From the NCBI GenBank assembly GCA_044867345.1, contig JBIOUU010000043.1, positions 1-24,270 of the forward strand: a DNA stretch of 24,270 nucleotides, in the 5' to 3' direction. The stretch's first letter is position 1. Every line of letters begins with the position of its first letter. The translations under genes were made by a program, and so were the position numbers. Under the pieces are notes generated by a model. That model did no database searches and was not told where the DNA came from. It saw only the letters and a program-made list of their open reading frames with translations. This DNA is from AC-69 sp044867345 (GTDB taxonomy: Bacteria > Actinomycetota > UBA4738 > HRBIN12). Of this stretch, positions 1 to 7,639 are shown one piece after another.

Positions 1-2
1 AG

Positions 3-467
3 CAGGACGACCTCCAGATCGTGGCCACCGACCACGCGCCGTTCAACTACAAGGGCCAGAAGGAGCTGGGCAAGGACGACTTCTCGAAGATCCCGAACGG
101 GCTGCCGAGCGTGGAGGACCGGTACACGCTGATCTTCCAGGGAGTCCACGAGGGGCGGATCGGGCTGAACCGGTTCGTCCAGCTCGTGGCGACGGCCCCG
201 GCCAAGATGTTCGGGCTGTACCCTCGGAAGGGCACGATCGCGCCGGGCTCGGACGCCGACATCGTCGTGTTCGACCCCGACCACGAGCGGGTCCTGTCCG
301 CGAAGACCCACCACATGAACGTCGACTACTCCTGTTTCGAGGGCATGAAGGTGAAGGGCCTTCCCGAGATCGTCCTGCAGCGCGGTGCGGTCCTGGTCGA
401 GGACGGCGAGTTCCACGCGAAGGAGGGCCAGGGCACGTTCATCCCGCGCTCCCGGATGGCATTCTGA
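3..467 (+). CDS. hydA: Dihydropyrimidinase (D-hydantoinase), C-terminal part
   Basis: The gene is cut by the left edge; the frame is open from base 3 and about 154 C-terminal residues are visible. The enzyme opens the ring of dihydrouracil/dihydrothymine (or hydantoins) in the cytoplasm, the second step of reductive pyrimidine breakdown. Visible hallmarks are the TDH motif, whose Asp is a metal ligand in the amidohydrolase fold, followed by APFNYKGQKELG, DDFSKIPNG, LNRFVQ, and the blade-like GTIAPGSDADIVVFDP segment typical of dihydropyrimidinases. The carboxylated Lys and first His ligands lie outside the window. The stop is 34 bp before mmsA on the same strand, so the two are probably co-transcribed. 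That fits a route from pyrimidines through beta-alanine and malonate semialdehyde. Family assignment is strong; the exact substrate is not readable from sequence. Confidence 0.93.
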   Translation, partial: QDDLQIVATDHAPFNYKGQKELGKDDFSKIPNGLPSVEDRYTLIFQGVHEGRIGLNRFVQLVATAPAKMFGLYPRKGTIAPGSDADIVVFDPDHERVLSAKTHHMNVDYSCFEGMKVKGLPEIVLQRGAVLVEDGEFHAKEGQGTFIPRSRMAF

Positions 468-501
468 GTCCACGTCGAGTCCAACGAAGGAGCTGGTAGG
501 C

Positions 502-1992
502 ATGAACGCCGAGCGAGTGCCGGCACTGATCGGCGGGCGGTTCCAGGAGTCGGGGTCCGACGAGGTCGACCCGATCTACGACCCCGCGACCGGCGAGACC
601 ATCGCGCTGCTCCCGTATTCGACGGCCGAGGAGATCGACCGGGCCGTGCGGACCGCCGCCGAGGCCTTCCCCGCCTGGGCGGACACGCCGGTTCCGGACC
701 GGGCCCAGGTGATGTTCCGGTTCAAGGGTCTGCTGGAGGATCTGTTCGAGGAGCTGTCCCGGCTCGTCACCCACGAGAACGGCAAGACGCTCCCTGAGGC
801 CAGGGGCGAGGTCCGCCGGGCCATCGAGGTGGTCGAGCTGGCCTGTGGGGCGCCCACATTGATGATGGGAACGAACCTCGACCAGATCGCCGACGGCATC
901 GACGAGGAGCTCGTCCGGTTCCCGGTCGGTGTGGTGGCCGGCATCACGCCGTTCAACTTCCCGAACATGGTGCCGCTGTGGATGATCCCGCTGGCCATCG
1001 TGTGTGGGAACACGTTCGTGCACAAGCCATCGCAGCGGACACCGCTCTCCGCCATCCGGATCGCCGAGCTCTTGACCGAGGCTGGACTGCCCGACGGCGT
1101 GTTCAACGTGGTCCACGGGGCGAAGGACTCGGTCGACGCGCTCCTCACCCATCCCGACGTGGCCGCCGTGTCGTTCGTCGGCTCGGCGGGCGTGGCCGCC
1201 TACATCTACTCGACCGGCGCGGCGCACGGCAAGCGGGTCCAGGCCCTCGGCGGGGCGAAGAACCACCTGCTGGTCATGGACGACGCCGACCTGGACAAGA
1301 CGGTCACGGCGATGCTGTCATCCGCGTTCGGGAACGCCGGGCAGCGCTGCCTGGCGGGAAGCGTGGCCGTCGGCGTGGGTTCGCTTGGCGACGCCCTGGT
1401 GCAGGAACTCTCGGCCCAGGCCGGCCGGCTGAAGGTGGGACCCGGCATGGAGCCGGACACGGACATGGGACCGGTGATCCGGGAAGAGCGGAAGAAGGAA
1501 CTCATCGGCTACATCGAGCAGGGTGAGGAGGTCGGCGCGACCCTCGTCTCCGACGGCCGGGGTGTCGGCCCGTCAGAGGGGTTCTTCCTGGGCCCGACGA
1601 TCTTCGATCGCGTGACGCCGGACATGGCCCTGTGGCGGGACGAGATGTTCGGGCCGGTCCTCTCGGTGGTCCGGGCGTCGGACATCGACGAGGCGCTGAA
1701 CATCCTGAACGCCAGCTCGTACGGCAACGCCGCATCGATCTTCACCACGTCGGGAGCGAATGCGCGCGCGTTCAAGCGCCGGGCGGAGGCCGGGATGCTT
1801 GGCGTGAACATCGGGGTGGCCGCCCCGATGGCGTTCTTCCCCTTCACCGGGTGGAAGAACTCGTTCTTCGGGGACCTCCACGCAACGGGCAAGGACGGCA
1901 TCCGGTTCTACACGCGCCACAAGGTCGTCACGTCGCGGTGGTGGCTCCCCGAGAAGCTGGACCACACGAAGCCCGAGGGCCGCGGCCACTAG
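502..1992 (+). CDS. mmsA: Methylmalonate-semialdehyde dehydrogenase (CoA-acylating)
   Basis: 496 residues, the usual length of MmsA. It oxidises methylmalonate or malonate semialdehyde with NAD and CoA to propionyl- or acetyl-CoA in valine and beta-alanine/pyrimidine catabolism. The aldehyde dehydrogenase signatures are intact: the catalytic Asn region TPFNFPNMVPLW, the GGAKNHL motif characteristic of MmsA, the nucleophile Cys283 in GQRCLAG, and EMFGPVL near the C-terminus. The ATG at 502 is chosen because AAGGAG lies 9 nt upstream and the protein then begins like other family members; the open frame extends further upstream without family similarity. It follows hydA closely and is followed 9 bp later by a membrane protein gene. 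The last 37 nt before the final codons are duplicated at 5315-5351 with one mismatch (see repeats). Confidence 0.95.
   Translation: MNAERVPALIGGRFQESGSDEVDPIYDPATGETIALLPYSTAEEIDRAVRTAAEAFPAWADTPVPDRAQVMFRFKGLLEDLFEELSRLVTHENGKTLPEARGEVRRAIEVVELACGAPTLMMGTNLDQIADGIDEELVRFPVGVVAGITPFNFPNMVPLWMIPLAIVCGNTFVHKPSQRTPLSAIRIAELLTEAGLPDGVFNVVHGAKDSVDALLTHPDVAAVSFVGSAGVAAYIYSTGAAHGKRVQALGGAKNHLLVMDDADLDKTVTAMLSSAFGNAGQRCLAGSVAVGVGSLGDALVQELSAQAGRLKVGPGMEPDTDMGPVIREERKKELIGYIEQGEEVGATLVSDGRGVGPSEGFFLGPTIFDRVTPDMALWRDEMFGPVLSVVRASDIDEALNILNASSYGNAASIFTTSGANARAFKRRAEAGMLGVNIGVAAPMAFFPFTGWKNSFFGDLHATGKDGIRFYTRHKVVTSRWWLPEKLDHTKPEGRGH
1951..1987 (+). repeat. 37-bp direct repeat, copy 1 (3' end of mmsA)
   Basis: Bases 1951-1987, which encode the last residues of MmsA (EKLDHTKPEGRG), recur at 5315-5351 in the same orientation with one mismatch in 37. 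In both copies a stop codon follows one codon later. The copies flank a 3.4-kb block carrying the membrane protein, GH15 and SDR genes. Confidence 0.9.
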
Positions 1993-2001
1993 CGAACGCT
2001 C

Positions 2002-2475
2002 ATGGATTGGTGGGGCTGGGCGACCTTCGGCTTCGTGGCAACCGTCGCCTTGACGGGGATCATGATGGCCGCTCAGCTGGCCGGCCTCTCGCGCATGGAC
2101 ATACCGATGATGCTTGGAACGTTGTTCGTCGAGAGCCCCGACCTCGCACGGGTGATCGGGTTCTTCGTCCACCTCCTGAATGGCCAGGCCTTCGCGCTCC
2201 TGTACGCAGCGGCGTTCGCCTTGATCGGGAGGGCGAGCTGGTGGCTCGGCGCAGTGTTCGGGCTCGTCCACGGGCTCGCCGCCCTCACCGTGATCATCCC
2301 GCTCCTTCCCGGCATCCATCCACGGATGGCCTCGGTGAGAAGCGGCCCTGATCTTCGGGCCACGCTCGAGCCTCCAGGTCCACTCGCCTTGAACTACGGC
2401 ACACAGACTCCGGTCTTCACGTTGATCGCGCACGTCGTCTACGGCGCCCTGCTCGGGTCGTTCCTCAAGCCCTAG
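2002..2475 (+). CDS. Small integral membrane protein, function unknown
   Basis: 157 residues with about four hydrophobic spans, roughly residues 5-27, 50-72, 78-100 and 132-152, and a polar loop near residues 105-125. I do not recognise a characterised family. The pattern, with ALNYGTQTP leading into a last helix VYGALLGSF, resembles uncharacterised actinobacterial membrane proteins. The ATG is 9 bp after the mmsA stop with no strong ribosome binding site, so it may be translated by coupling. Its 3' end overlaps the convergent GH15 gene by 11 bp. No catalytic or binding motif is visible, so no function is assigned. It lies just inside the 3.4-kb block bounded by the 37-bp direct repeats. Confidence 0.75.
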   Translation: MDWWGWATFGFVATVALTGIMMAAQLAGLSRMDIPMMLGTLFVESPDLARVIGFFVHLLNGQAFALLYAAAFALIGRASWWLGAVFGLVHGLAALTVIIPLLPGIHPRMASVRSGPDLRATLEPPGPLALNYGTQTPVFTLIAHVVYGALLGSFLKP

Positions 2476-4267
2476 GAGTGGGGGACGGCGGGCCCTGGCC
2501 CTCCTTCGACTGGAGCGATAACGCCGCCGTGATCACGGCGGCGTGAGTGAGCCCCTGAGGGAAATTGCCGAGGTGCTCGCGGGTCGCCGGATCCATCTCC
2601 TCCCCGAACAACCCGAGGTCGTTCGCATGCGAGAGGAGGCTCTCGAAGACCTCGCCGGCCTCGCCCTCCTTTCCCAGTCGCGCCAGGGCGTCGACGAGCC
2701 AGAACGAGCACGCGAGGAAGGCACCCTCGGTCCCTGCCTCACCGTCGCTCGGGCGGTAGCGGTAGACGAACGGTCCTGACGCCAGTCCCGCACGGATGGC
2801 GGAAACCGTTCCCCGGAGCCGTGGCGACTCAGGCTCCTCGAAACCGAGCGCCGGCAGGAGCAGGAGCGCGGCGTCGAGGTCGGCCGCGCCGTACGAACGC
2901 ACGTAGGAGCCGCGACGTGGATCGAAGCCCCGCTCCCGAATGTCGGCGGCCACCGCGTCGCGTTCGGTCTGCCACCGCTCGACGCGGCGACGGCGAGTGC
3001 GGTGCGTTCCCGCGATCCGCACCGCCCGGTCCAGCGCCAGCCAGCCCATGAGCTTGGAGTGGACGTAGTGCCGTTCCTCGCCCCGCACCTCCCATATGCT
3101 CGCGTCCGGCCGCCTCCAGGTCTTTGCGACGAAGTCGGCAAGGCCGGACATGCTCCTCCACGTCTCCCCGTGAAGTCGGCGACCGGACCGGACCATGCCC
3201 CATGCCGCATCGAGGACCCAGCCGTACACGTCGAGTTGGTGCTGTTGTGAGGCGGCGTTCCCTACGCGGACCGGTCGGCTTCCTCGGTATCCCGGGGCCT
3301 CCGGGATCTCTCGCTCCCTGGGCCCGGGGTTGCCATCCAGCGTGTACAGCACGTGGAGGCGGGGACGCGTGAGCCTGCTGGCGTGCAGAAGCCAGTGGAT
3401 GAACGCGTGGGCCTCCTCGGGCCTCCCGAGAGAGAGGAAGGCGGACAAGCCGATGCTCGCGTCCCGTGGCCAGGAGAATCGGTAGTCCCAGTTGCTCGAT
3501 CTGCCGATGGCCTCGGGGAGGGACGTGGTGGGCGCCGCCACCGGAGCCCCCGACGGCGAGTACGTGAGGAGCCGGAGCGTGATGAGACCGCGCAGCACCG
3601 CACCTTCGAACGGTCCCTCGTACCGCACTCCCCGGCACCACTGCCGCCACCAGTGATCCGTTGACTCCAACGCCCTCACGGCGGTTTCCGAATCGATGTC
3701 GATGACGGGCTCGCGGTCGGCCAGCGTCAGGACGAACGTCACGGGCGACGCCGCATCCACGACGACTTCCTTCTCCTCGCCGGGAACGAGCGGGAGGTCC
3801 GGTTCGACCAGCAGTCCGAGCACCAGCGATCCCCAGGAGCATAGGAGGGTCGACCGGCGCTCGATCCGTGGCGCTTCGCCCGGGAGCCCCCTCCGCGGGT
3901 CGAACCGGATCCGTGCCATGGTCGGCGCGCCCCGCGTTTCGAGCCGCCTGACCAGCACGAGCTGGGGCATCAGCGAGCTCGAGACGTCGAGCACCATCCC
4001 CTCGGTCAACCGGACCTCGGAGGAGCCCGTCCTCCATGTCGTCTCGAGGACTGCGGAACGGTCGCGGTAGCGCCGGACGGTTTCCCGGACGCCGTCGACG
4101 CTGACCGAGAAGGAACCGCTGTGCTCGCCTCCGACCAGCCGGCCGAAGACGGGTTCCGAGTCGAACCGGGGAACGCACAACCAGTCGATCGACCCTTGGG
4201 ATGAGCACAGTGCAGCCGTGCGGCCGTCTCCGATGAGGCCGTAGTCCCCGATCGCGGGCTCAGGCAC
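2465..4267 (-). CDS. GH15 family glucoamylase/trehalase-like glycoside hydrolase
   Basis: About 600 residues from a GTG at 4267. This start gives VPEPAIGDYGLIGDG, the standard N-terminus of the family, and avoids overlapping the divergent SDR gene; the frame stays open to 4366. The N-terminal beta-sandwich is followed by an (alpha/alpha)6 catalytic domain. Visible GH15 motifs are GSIDWLCVPRFDS near the N-terminus, NWDYRFSWPRDAS (about 259-271), LDVYGWVLDA, SIWEVRGEERHYVHSK (about 390-405, carrying the likely catalytic acid Glu), EGAFLACSFW (about 514-523) and GLFGEEMDP with LGNFPQ (about 552-570, carrying the likely base Glu). Mycobacterial members of this subgroup act as trehalases, while others are glucoamylases or dextranases; sequence alone does not decide. 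No signal peptide is seen, so it is probably cytoplasmic. It may work with the GH13 enzyme at 9.9-11.5 kb on storage glucans or trehalose. Confidence 0.9.
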   Translation of the reverse strand: MPEPAIGDYGLIGDGRTAALCSSQGSIDWLCVPRFDSEPVFGRLVGGEHSGSFSVSVDGVRETVRRYRDRSAVLETTWRTGSSEVRLTEGMVLDVSSSLMPQLVLVRRLETRGAPTMARIRFDPRRGLPGEAPRIERRSTLLCSWGSLVLGLLVEPDLPLVPGEEKEVVVDAASPVTFVLTLADREPVIDIDSETAVRALESTDHWWRQWCRGVRYEGPFEGAVLRGLITLRLLTYSPSGAPVAAPTTSLPEAIGRSSNWDYRFSWPRDASIGLSAFLSLGRPEEAHAFIHWLLHASRLTRPRLHVLYTLDGNPGPREREIPEAPGYRGSRPVRVGNAASQQHQLDVYGWVLDAAWGMVRSGRRLHGETWRSMSGLADFVAKTWRRPDASIWEVRGEERHYVHSKLMGWLALDRAVRIAGTHRTRRRRVERWQTERDAVAADIRERGFDPRRGSYVRSYGAADLDAALLLLPALGFEEPESPRLRGTVSAIRAGLASGPFVYRYRPSDGEAGTEGAFLACSFWLVDALARLGKEGEAGEVFESLLSHANDLGLFGEEMDPATREHLGNFPQGLTHAAVITAALSLQSKEGQGPPSPTPRA

Positions 4268-4292
4268 CGAGCGAGCATAACGAGGGCTCGGG

Positions 4293-5282
4293 TTGGGAAT
4301 AGAGGGCCTTGTGGACGGTCGAGTCGTCGTCGTCACCGGGGCGTCCTCGGGCGTGGGTCGTGCCACGGCCAGGGCGTTCGCCGAGGCGGGCGCGGATCTC
4401 GCCCTCGTGGCGCGCGGACACGATGGCCTCGAGATCGCGGCAAAGGAGGTGGAATCGTACGGACGCCGGGCCGAGGTCTTCCCTGTCGATGTGGCCGACC
4501 CGGATCAGGTCGAGGCTTCCGCATCCGAAATCGAGCGCACCCTCGGGCCGATCGATGTCTGGGTGAACGACGCCATGGTCTCGGTGTTCTCTCCGTTCCT
4601 CGAGATGAGCCCGGACGAGTTCCGCCGGGTAACGGAGGTGACCTACCTCGGTACCGTCCATGGGACGTACGCCGCACTGCGAAGGATGGTGCCGAGGGAT
4701 CGCGGGGTGATCGTGCAGGTGGGGTCGGCACTCGCGTACCGAGGCATCCCCCTCCAGTCGGCCTACTGTGGTGCGAAGCACGCCGTCCAGGGGTTCACGG
4801 AATCGGTTCGATGCGAGCTCCTCCACGAGCGGAGCAGCGTTCGGATCACCATGGTTCAGCTTCCAGCCTTGAACACACCGCATTTCGGCGTGGCCTTGGC
4901 CCGGCTCCCACGCGAACCCCAACCTGTCCCCCCGATCTATCAACCGGAGATCGCGGCGCGGGCGGTGGTGTGGGCGTCGGAACACCCCCGCAGGGAGCGA
5001 TGGGTGGGAGGCTCAACGGCGGCCACCCTGATCGCGAACAGCGTCGTCCCCGGTCTGCTCGACCGGTACCTGGGGCGCACCGGCTATCGCACTCAGCAGT
5101 CGGATGAGCCCGTTCGGCCTGGGCGTCCGTCGAACCTGTGGGATCCCGTTCCGGGCGATCACGAGGCGCACGGCCGCTTCGATGCGCGATCGCACGCTCG
5201 TAGCATCCAGTTTTGGCTGGCATCACACGCGGTGCTCGCAGCAGAGATGGCGCGTGCGGCGCTCGAGAAAACCAGGAGGTGA
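4293..5282 (+). CDS. Short-chain dehydrogenase/reductase (SDR family)
   Basis: 329 residues from the TTG at 4293; an in-frame GTG at 4311 with AGAGGG just upstream is an equally plausible start. The N-terminal Rossmann fold shows the classical SDR cofactor motif TGASSGVG (about 15-22). The structural motif is NDA rather than the usual NNAG. The catalytic set is Ser145, Tyr158 and Lys162 (Y-C-G-A-K). It would be an NAD(P)-dependent oxidoreductase of unknown substrate. The protein is longer than a classical 250-residue SDR; the last 80 residues are a polar tail with a helical end, as in a known group of 320-340-residue SDRs. It diverges from the GH15 gene with a gap of only about 25-45 bp, so promoters would overlap the gene starts. 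Confidence 0.88.
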   Translation: MGIEGLVDGRVVVVTGASSGVGRATARAFAEAGADLALVARGHDGLEIAAKEVESYGRRAEVFPVDVADPDQVEASASEIERTLGPIDVWVNDAMVSVFSPFLEMSPDEFRRVTEVTYLGTVHGTYAALRRMVPRDRGVIVQVGSALAYRGIPLQSAYCGAKHAVQGFTESVRCELLHERSSVRITMVQLPALNTPHFGVALARLPREPQPVPPIYQPEIAARAVVWASEHPRRERWVGGSTAATLIANSVVPGLLDRYLGRTGYRTQQSDEPVRPGRPSNLWDPVPGDHEAHGRFDARSHARSIQFWLASHAVLAAEMARAALEKTRR

Positions 5283-5283
5283 T

Positions 5284-5355
5284 CTCGTCGCCGTAGAACA
5301 GGAACGGCGTGCCGGAGAAGCCGGACCACACGAAGCCCGAGGGCCGCGGCCGCTG
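5284..5355. pseudogene. Chimeric gene scar: GH13 fragment joined to an mmsA 3' end copy
   Basis: Two unrelated gene fragments abut here in otherwise non-coding DNA. Bases 5284-5322, read on the minus strand, encode SGTPFLFYGDEI, a GH13 alpha-amylase-family motif. They match the intact GH13 gene at 10409-10447 at 34 of 39 positions. Bases 5315-5355, read on the plus strand, encode PEKPDHTKPEGRGR followed by TGA, a copy of the mmsA C-terminus (36 of 37 nt identical to 1951-1987). The GH13 part begins directly after the SDR stop codon. Neither fragment can make a functional protein. Decayed gene ends from a past rearrangement are the simplest reading. Confidence 0.75.
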
Positions 5356-5382
5356 ATCCGCGGCTCACCCGGACCGGGAGCG

Positions 5383-5417
5383 GGAGGAAGGGCCGAGGGA
5401 TTTCGGCCCGTTCCTCC
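5383..5417. terminator. Bidirectional hairpin terminator between convergent genes
   Basis: A 14-bp stem (GGAGGAAGGGCCGA pairing with TCGGCCC and TTCCTCC, one bulged G on the right arm) encloses a 6-nt loop. It lies between the SDR gene ending at 5282 and the convergent LVIVD-protein gene ending at 5433. There is no clear U tract on either side, as is common in high-GC actinobacteria. Confidence 0.75.
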
Positions 5418-5432
5418 GGATCCCTGGGCCAT

Positions 5433-7331
5433 CTAGTCCGTAGGAGCTGCGGGTCCTGTGGGCCTCACGATCCAAAGCCCGCCCCGCATCTCGCTCGCGT
5501 ACACGATCCCGGTCGCCGGGTCGATGGCGACGCCCCACACGAGCGCCGGCCCTCGCCCGATGCCGCTCGGTCGCCGGTTGCTGGTGGGAGGGACGAACTG
5601 CCCCACAAGGACGGGGTGCGTTGGATCACTCAGGTCGAGGGCAACGACGCCATTCGAGTACCAGGCGGAATATGCACGGTTGCCATTGACCTCGGTGTTG
5701 TGGATCGACCACGCTCCCGGGGGCGTTCGCACCTCCCCGGTCACGTGGGGGAGATCGGAGAATCGGCCCACCTGGTCGAACTCCTGCACTCCGTCGCCGT
5801 CGTCGTCGTGTGCGGTGCTCTCGCGAAAGACGCGGAGGAAGCCCCAAGACGGTTCGCCCGGGGTAAGGGCGACCGTGACCCCCCCACCTCCGAGCGCCGA
5901 TCGGATCGCGCCGGCGAGCTCATCGATGTCGGAGATCTGGACGGAAAGCATCTCGCCCGCCTGCTGTTGCACGGCGCGGAGGTCCCCTGCGAAGAACGGG
6001 TACGCGTCGTCCGGGCTGACAAGGTTAGAGAGGAAGACCTTCGTTCCCGCGGCTGCGGCGAGGGTCACCTGCGTGCCGATCGAGCAGGGCACCGTCCAGT
6101 CCGGGATGATCCCGACGTAGAACGGGTCCACCGTGTCGGCGAGCGCGATCTTGCCCGAAGCCCCCGCGTAGTCTGACGCTTGACAGCCGTCCCCCGCATC
6201 GGACACGGCGCCGCTCACGGAGCCAACGTCCGAGAGCAACGTCGGCATCCACGGCTCCTCGATCCCCGCGAACTTGGATGAACCGGTGGCGCTCGTCTGG
6301 ACAACGGTCGGCGCGAGCGATTCGAAGTCCTCATCGTTCTGGAGGATGTAACGCTGTGTGCCCGCCTGATAGAGCGTCAGCGAGTGGGCGTCACCGTCCG
6401 CATCGAACGGATACGTCGTGCGACCCAGCAGGACCGGGTTCCCCGGATCGCTGATGTCGAACTTTAGTACGCCGCCGTCCCAATAGGAGACGTAGGCCGT
6501 CAACCCATTGTCGGCAGCCCTGACGCTGTGATCGAAGTACGCGGCGAAGTAGCCGACTCCCTGGAACGGGCTCGAGATCTCGTCGTTGCCCGCAAGGATG
6601 GGGAGCGAGCTGTCGGCGATGATTCCCCAGTTCGAGACCTCAAATGGATCGGTGGGATCAGTGACGTCGGCGATGCGGAAGTCTCCTCCTTGGTCGGCAC
6701 CGAAGTAGACGTTGTCGAACTCCGCGAACGGCACGGCCAAGAGGGCAAGAGCCCTACCGTCAGGGCGCACCGTCATGTCCAGCTCGTGGACTCCTCCGGA
6801 CGGTACCGGCAGGAAGCTCAGCGTCAGCGGGTTGCTGGGATCGGTCACGTCGATGAGCTCCAGACCGCCTACGTATCCTGCCTTGCAGCTCTGGACGCCT
6901 ACGCCGAGGATGTCCCTTCCGCCGATCCGGCGGACCACCATGTCCTCGGTCGACACCCCGGGCGCGTGGCCCGCGTAGGCGACGAGCTTCGGGCTCGTGG
7001 GGTCGTTGACGTCGATGACCTTCACCCCGGTCCCCGAGCACGGTTGACTCCAGGTGCCGACGTAGGCGAATCTCCCAACATCTCCTCCATGGTCGTAGAG
7101 GAAGACGTCACCGTTGGGGGCCCCTCCTCCGAGGTTGAGGTGTCCGAGGACCTCGAAGTTCCGTGCGACGAGCTGAGAGGGAGATCCACCGGAGATCACC
7201 GCAGCCTCGTGATCCTCGAAACGCTGGGGGTCGTGAAGAGCGAGCCCCGAGGAGCTTGCCGCCGACGACGCTGCCAGGGGCACCAACAAGACGATCGCCG
7301 CGAGTAACAGTCCAAGACGTCGCGAGTGCAT
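5433..7331 (-). CDS. Secreted LVIVD-repeat beta-propeller protein with PA-like insert
   Basis: 632 residues with a signal peptide at about 1-28 (MHSRRLGLLLAAIVLLVPLA, then an Ala/Ser-rich cleavage region). The body carries repeated blade motifs of the form D-[VIL]-x-D-P-x-x-P, for example DVNDPTSPKLVA, DVTDPSNPLTL, DVTDPTDPFEVS, DISDPGNPVLLG and DLSDPTHPVLVG, the pattern of LVIVD beta-propellers. Between about residues 375 and 465 a segment with GKIALAD, CSIGTQVTLAAAAGTKVFL, DAYPFFAGDL and SVQISDIDELAGAI looks like a protease-associated (PA) domain. The ATG at 7331 is preceded by GGGGGAGG. A surface or extracellular binding role is likely, with the ligand unknown. It is transcribed divergently from the AlkP-superfamily gene at 7640 across a 308-bp gap. 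Confidence 0.85.
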   Translation of the reverse strand: MHSRRLGLLLAAIVLLVPLAASSAASSSGLALHDPQRFEDHEAAVISGGSPSQLVARNFEVLGHLNLGGGAPNGDVFLYDHGGDVGRFAYVGTWSQPCSGTGVKVIDVNDPTSPKLVAYAGHAPGVSTEDMVVRRIGGRDILGVGVQSCKAGYVGGLELIDVTDPSNPLTLSFLPVPSGGVHELDMTVRPDGRALALLAVPFAEFDNVYFGADQGGDFRIADVTDPTDPFEVSNWGIIADSSLPILAGNDEISSPFQGVGYFAAYFDHSVRAADNGLTAYVSYWDGGVLKFDISDPGNPVLLGRTTYPFDADGDAHSLTLYQAGTQRYILQNDEDFESLAPTVVQTSATGSSKFAGIEEPWMPTLLSDVGSVSGAVSDAGDGCQASDYAGASGKIALADTVDPFYVGIIPDWTVPCSIGTQVTLAAAAGTKVFLSNLVSPDDAYPFFAGDLRAVQQQAGEMLSVQISDIDELAGAIRSALGGGGVTVALTPGEPSWGFLRVFRESTAHDDDGDGVQEFDQVGRFSDLPHVTGEVRTPPGAWSIHNTEVNGNRAYSAWYSNGVVALDLSDPTHPVLVGQFVPPTSNRRPSGIGRGPALVWGVAIDPATGIVYASEMRGGLWIVRPTGPAAPTD

Positions 7332-7639
7332 CAGCCTCCCCCCTTCGGGCTGGCCGGCCTGGCTGAGCCGCCACCTGAGAACTCCGTGTGGTCGGGTCCA
7401 CGGCGTGCTCGCCAGGTTGGTATCGCAGCAACCAGAGTGGGCGGCGGAGCCCGGGGGCTTGGGTATGGCTTCACGGGGGAAGTTATATCTCCAGGGTCGA
7501 GCCTATTCCCCGCTGAGATCCCGGCGCAAACTGGTCCCCCGGTCGGCCCCTGAACAAGGTTCACTGGGTTTGAACAACCGGCGCCCCCCGCGGTAGGGTC
7601 GTACAGACTCTCGCTTTCACCCCCGGGAAGGGAGGTCGA
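7332..7639. promoter_or_regulatory. Divergent intergenic region with a candidate rightward promoter
   Basis: This 308-bp gap holds no gene. A plausible rightward promoter is TTGAAC (7570-7575), an 18-bp spacer and TAGGGT (7594-7599), about 40 bp before the ATG at 7640. Overlapping the -35 are a direct repeat of TGAACAA (7551-7557 and 7571-7577) and an inverted repeat GTTCA/TGAAC (7559-7575), an operator-like arrangement. An AT-rich island AGTTATAT near 7479-7486 could serve either strand. No leftward promoter can be named with confidence. Confidence 0.45.

Noticed and set aside
439..1266. Long open frames antisense to mmsA
   Set aside because: They arise from GC-rich third-position bias of the real gene. 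Their products are Arg/Gly/Pro-rich with no family pattern.
2829..4208. 459-residue leftward open frame overlapping the GH15 gene
   Set aside because: It is the same-strand shadow of the GH15 gene in another frame; the product is low-complexity and lacks motifs.
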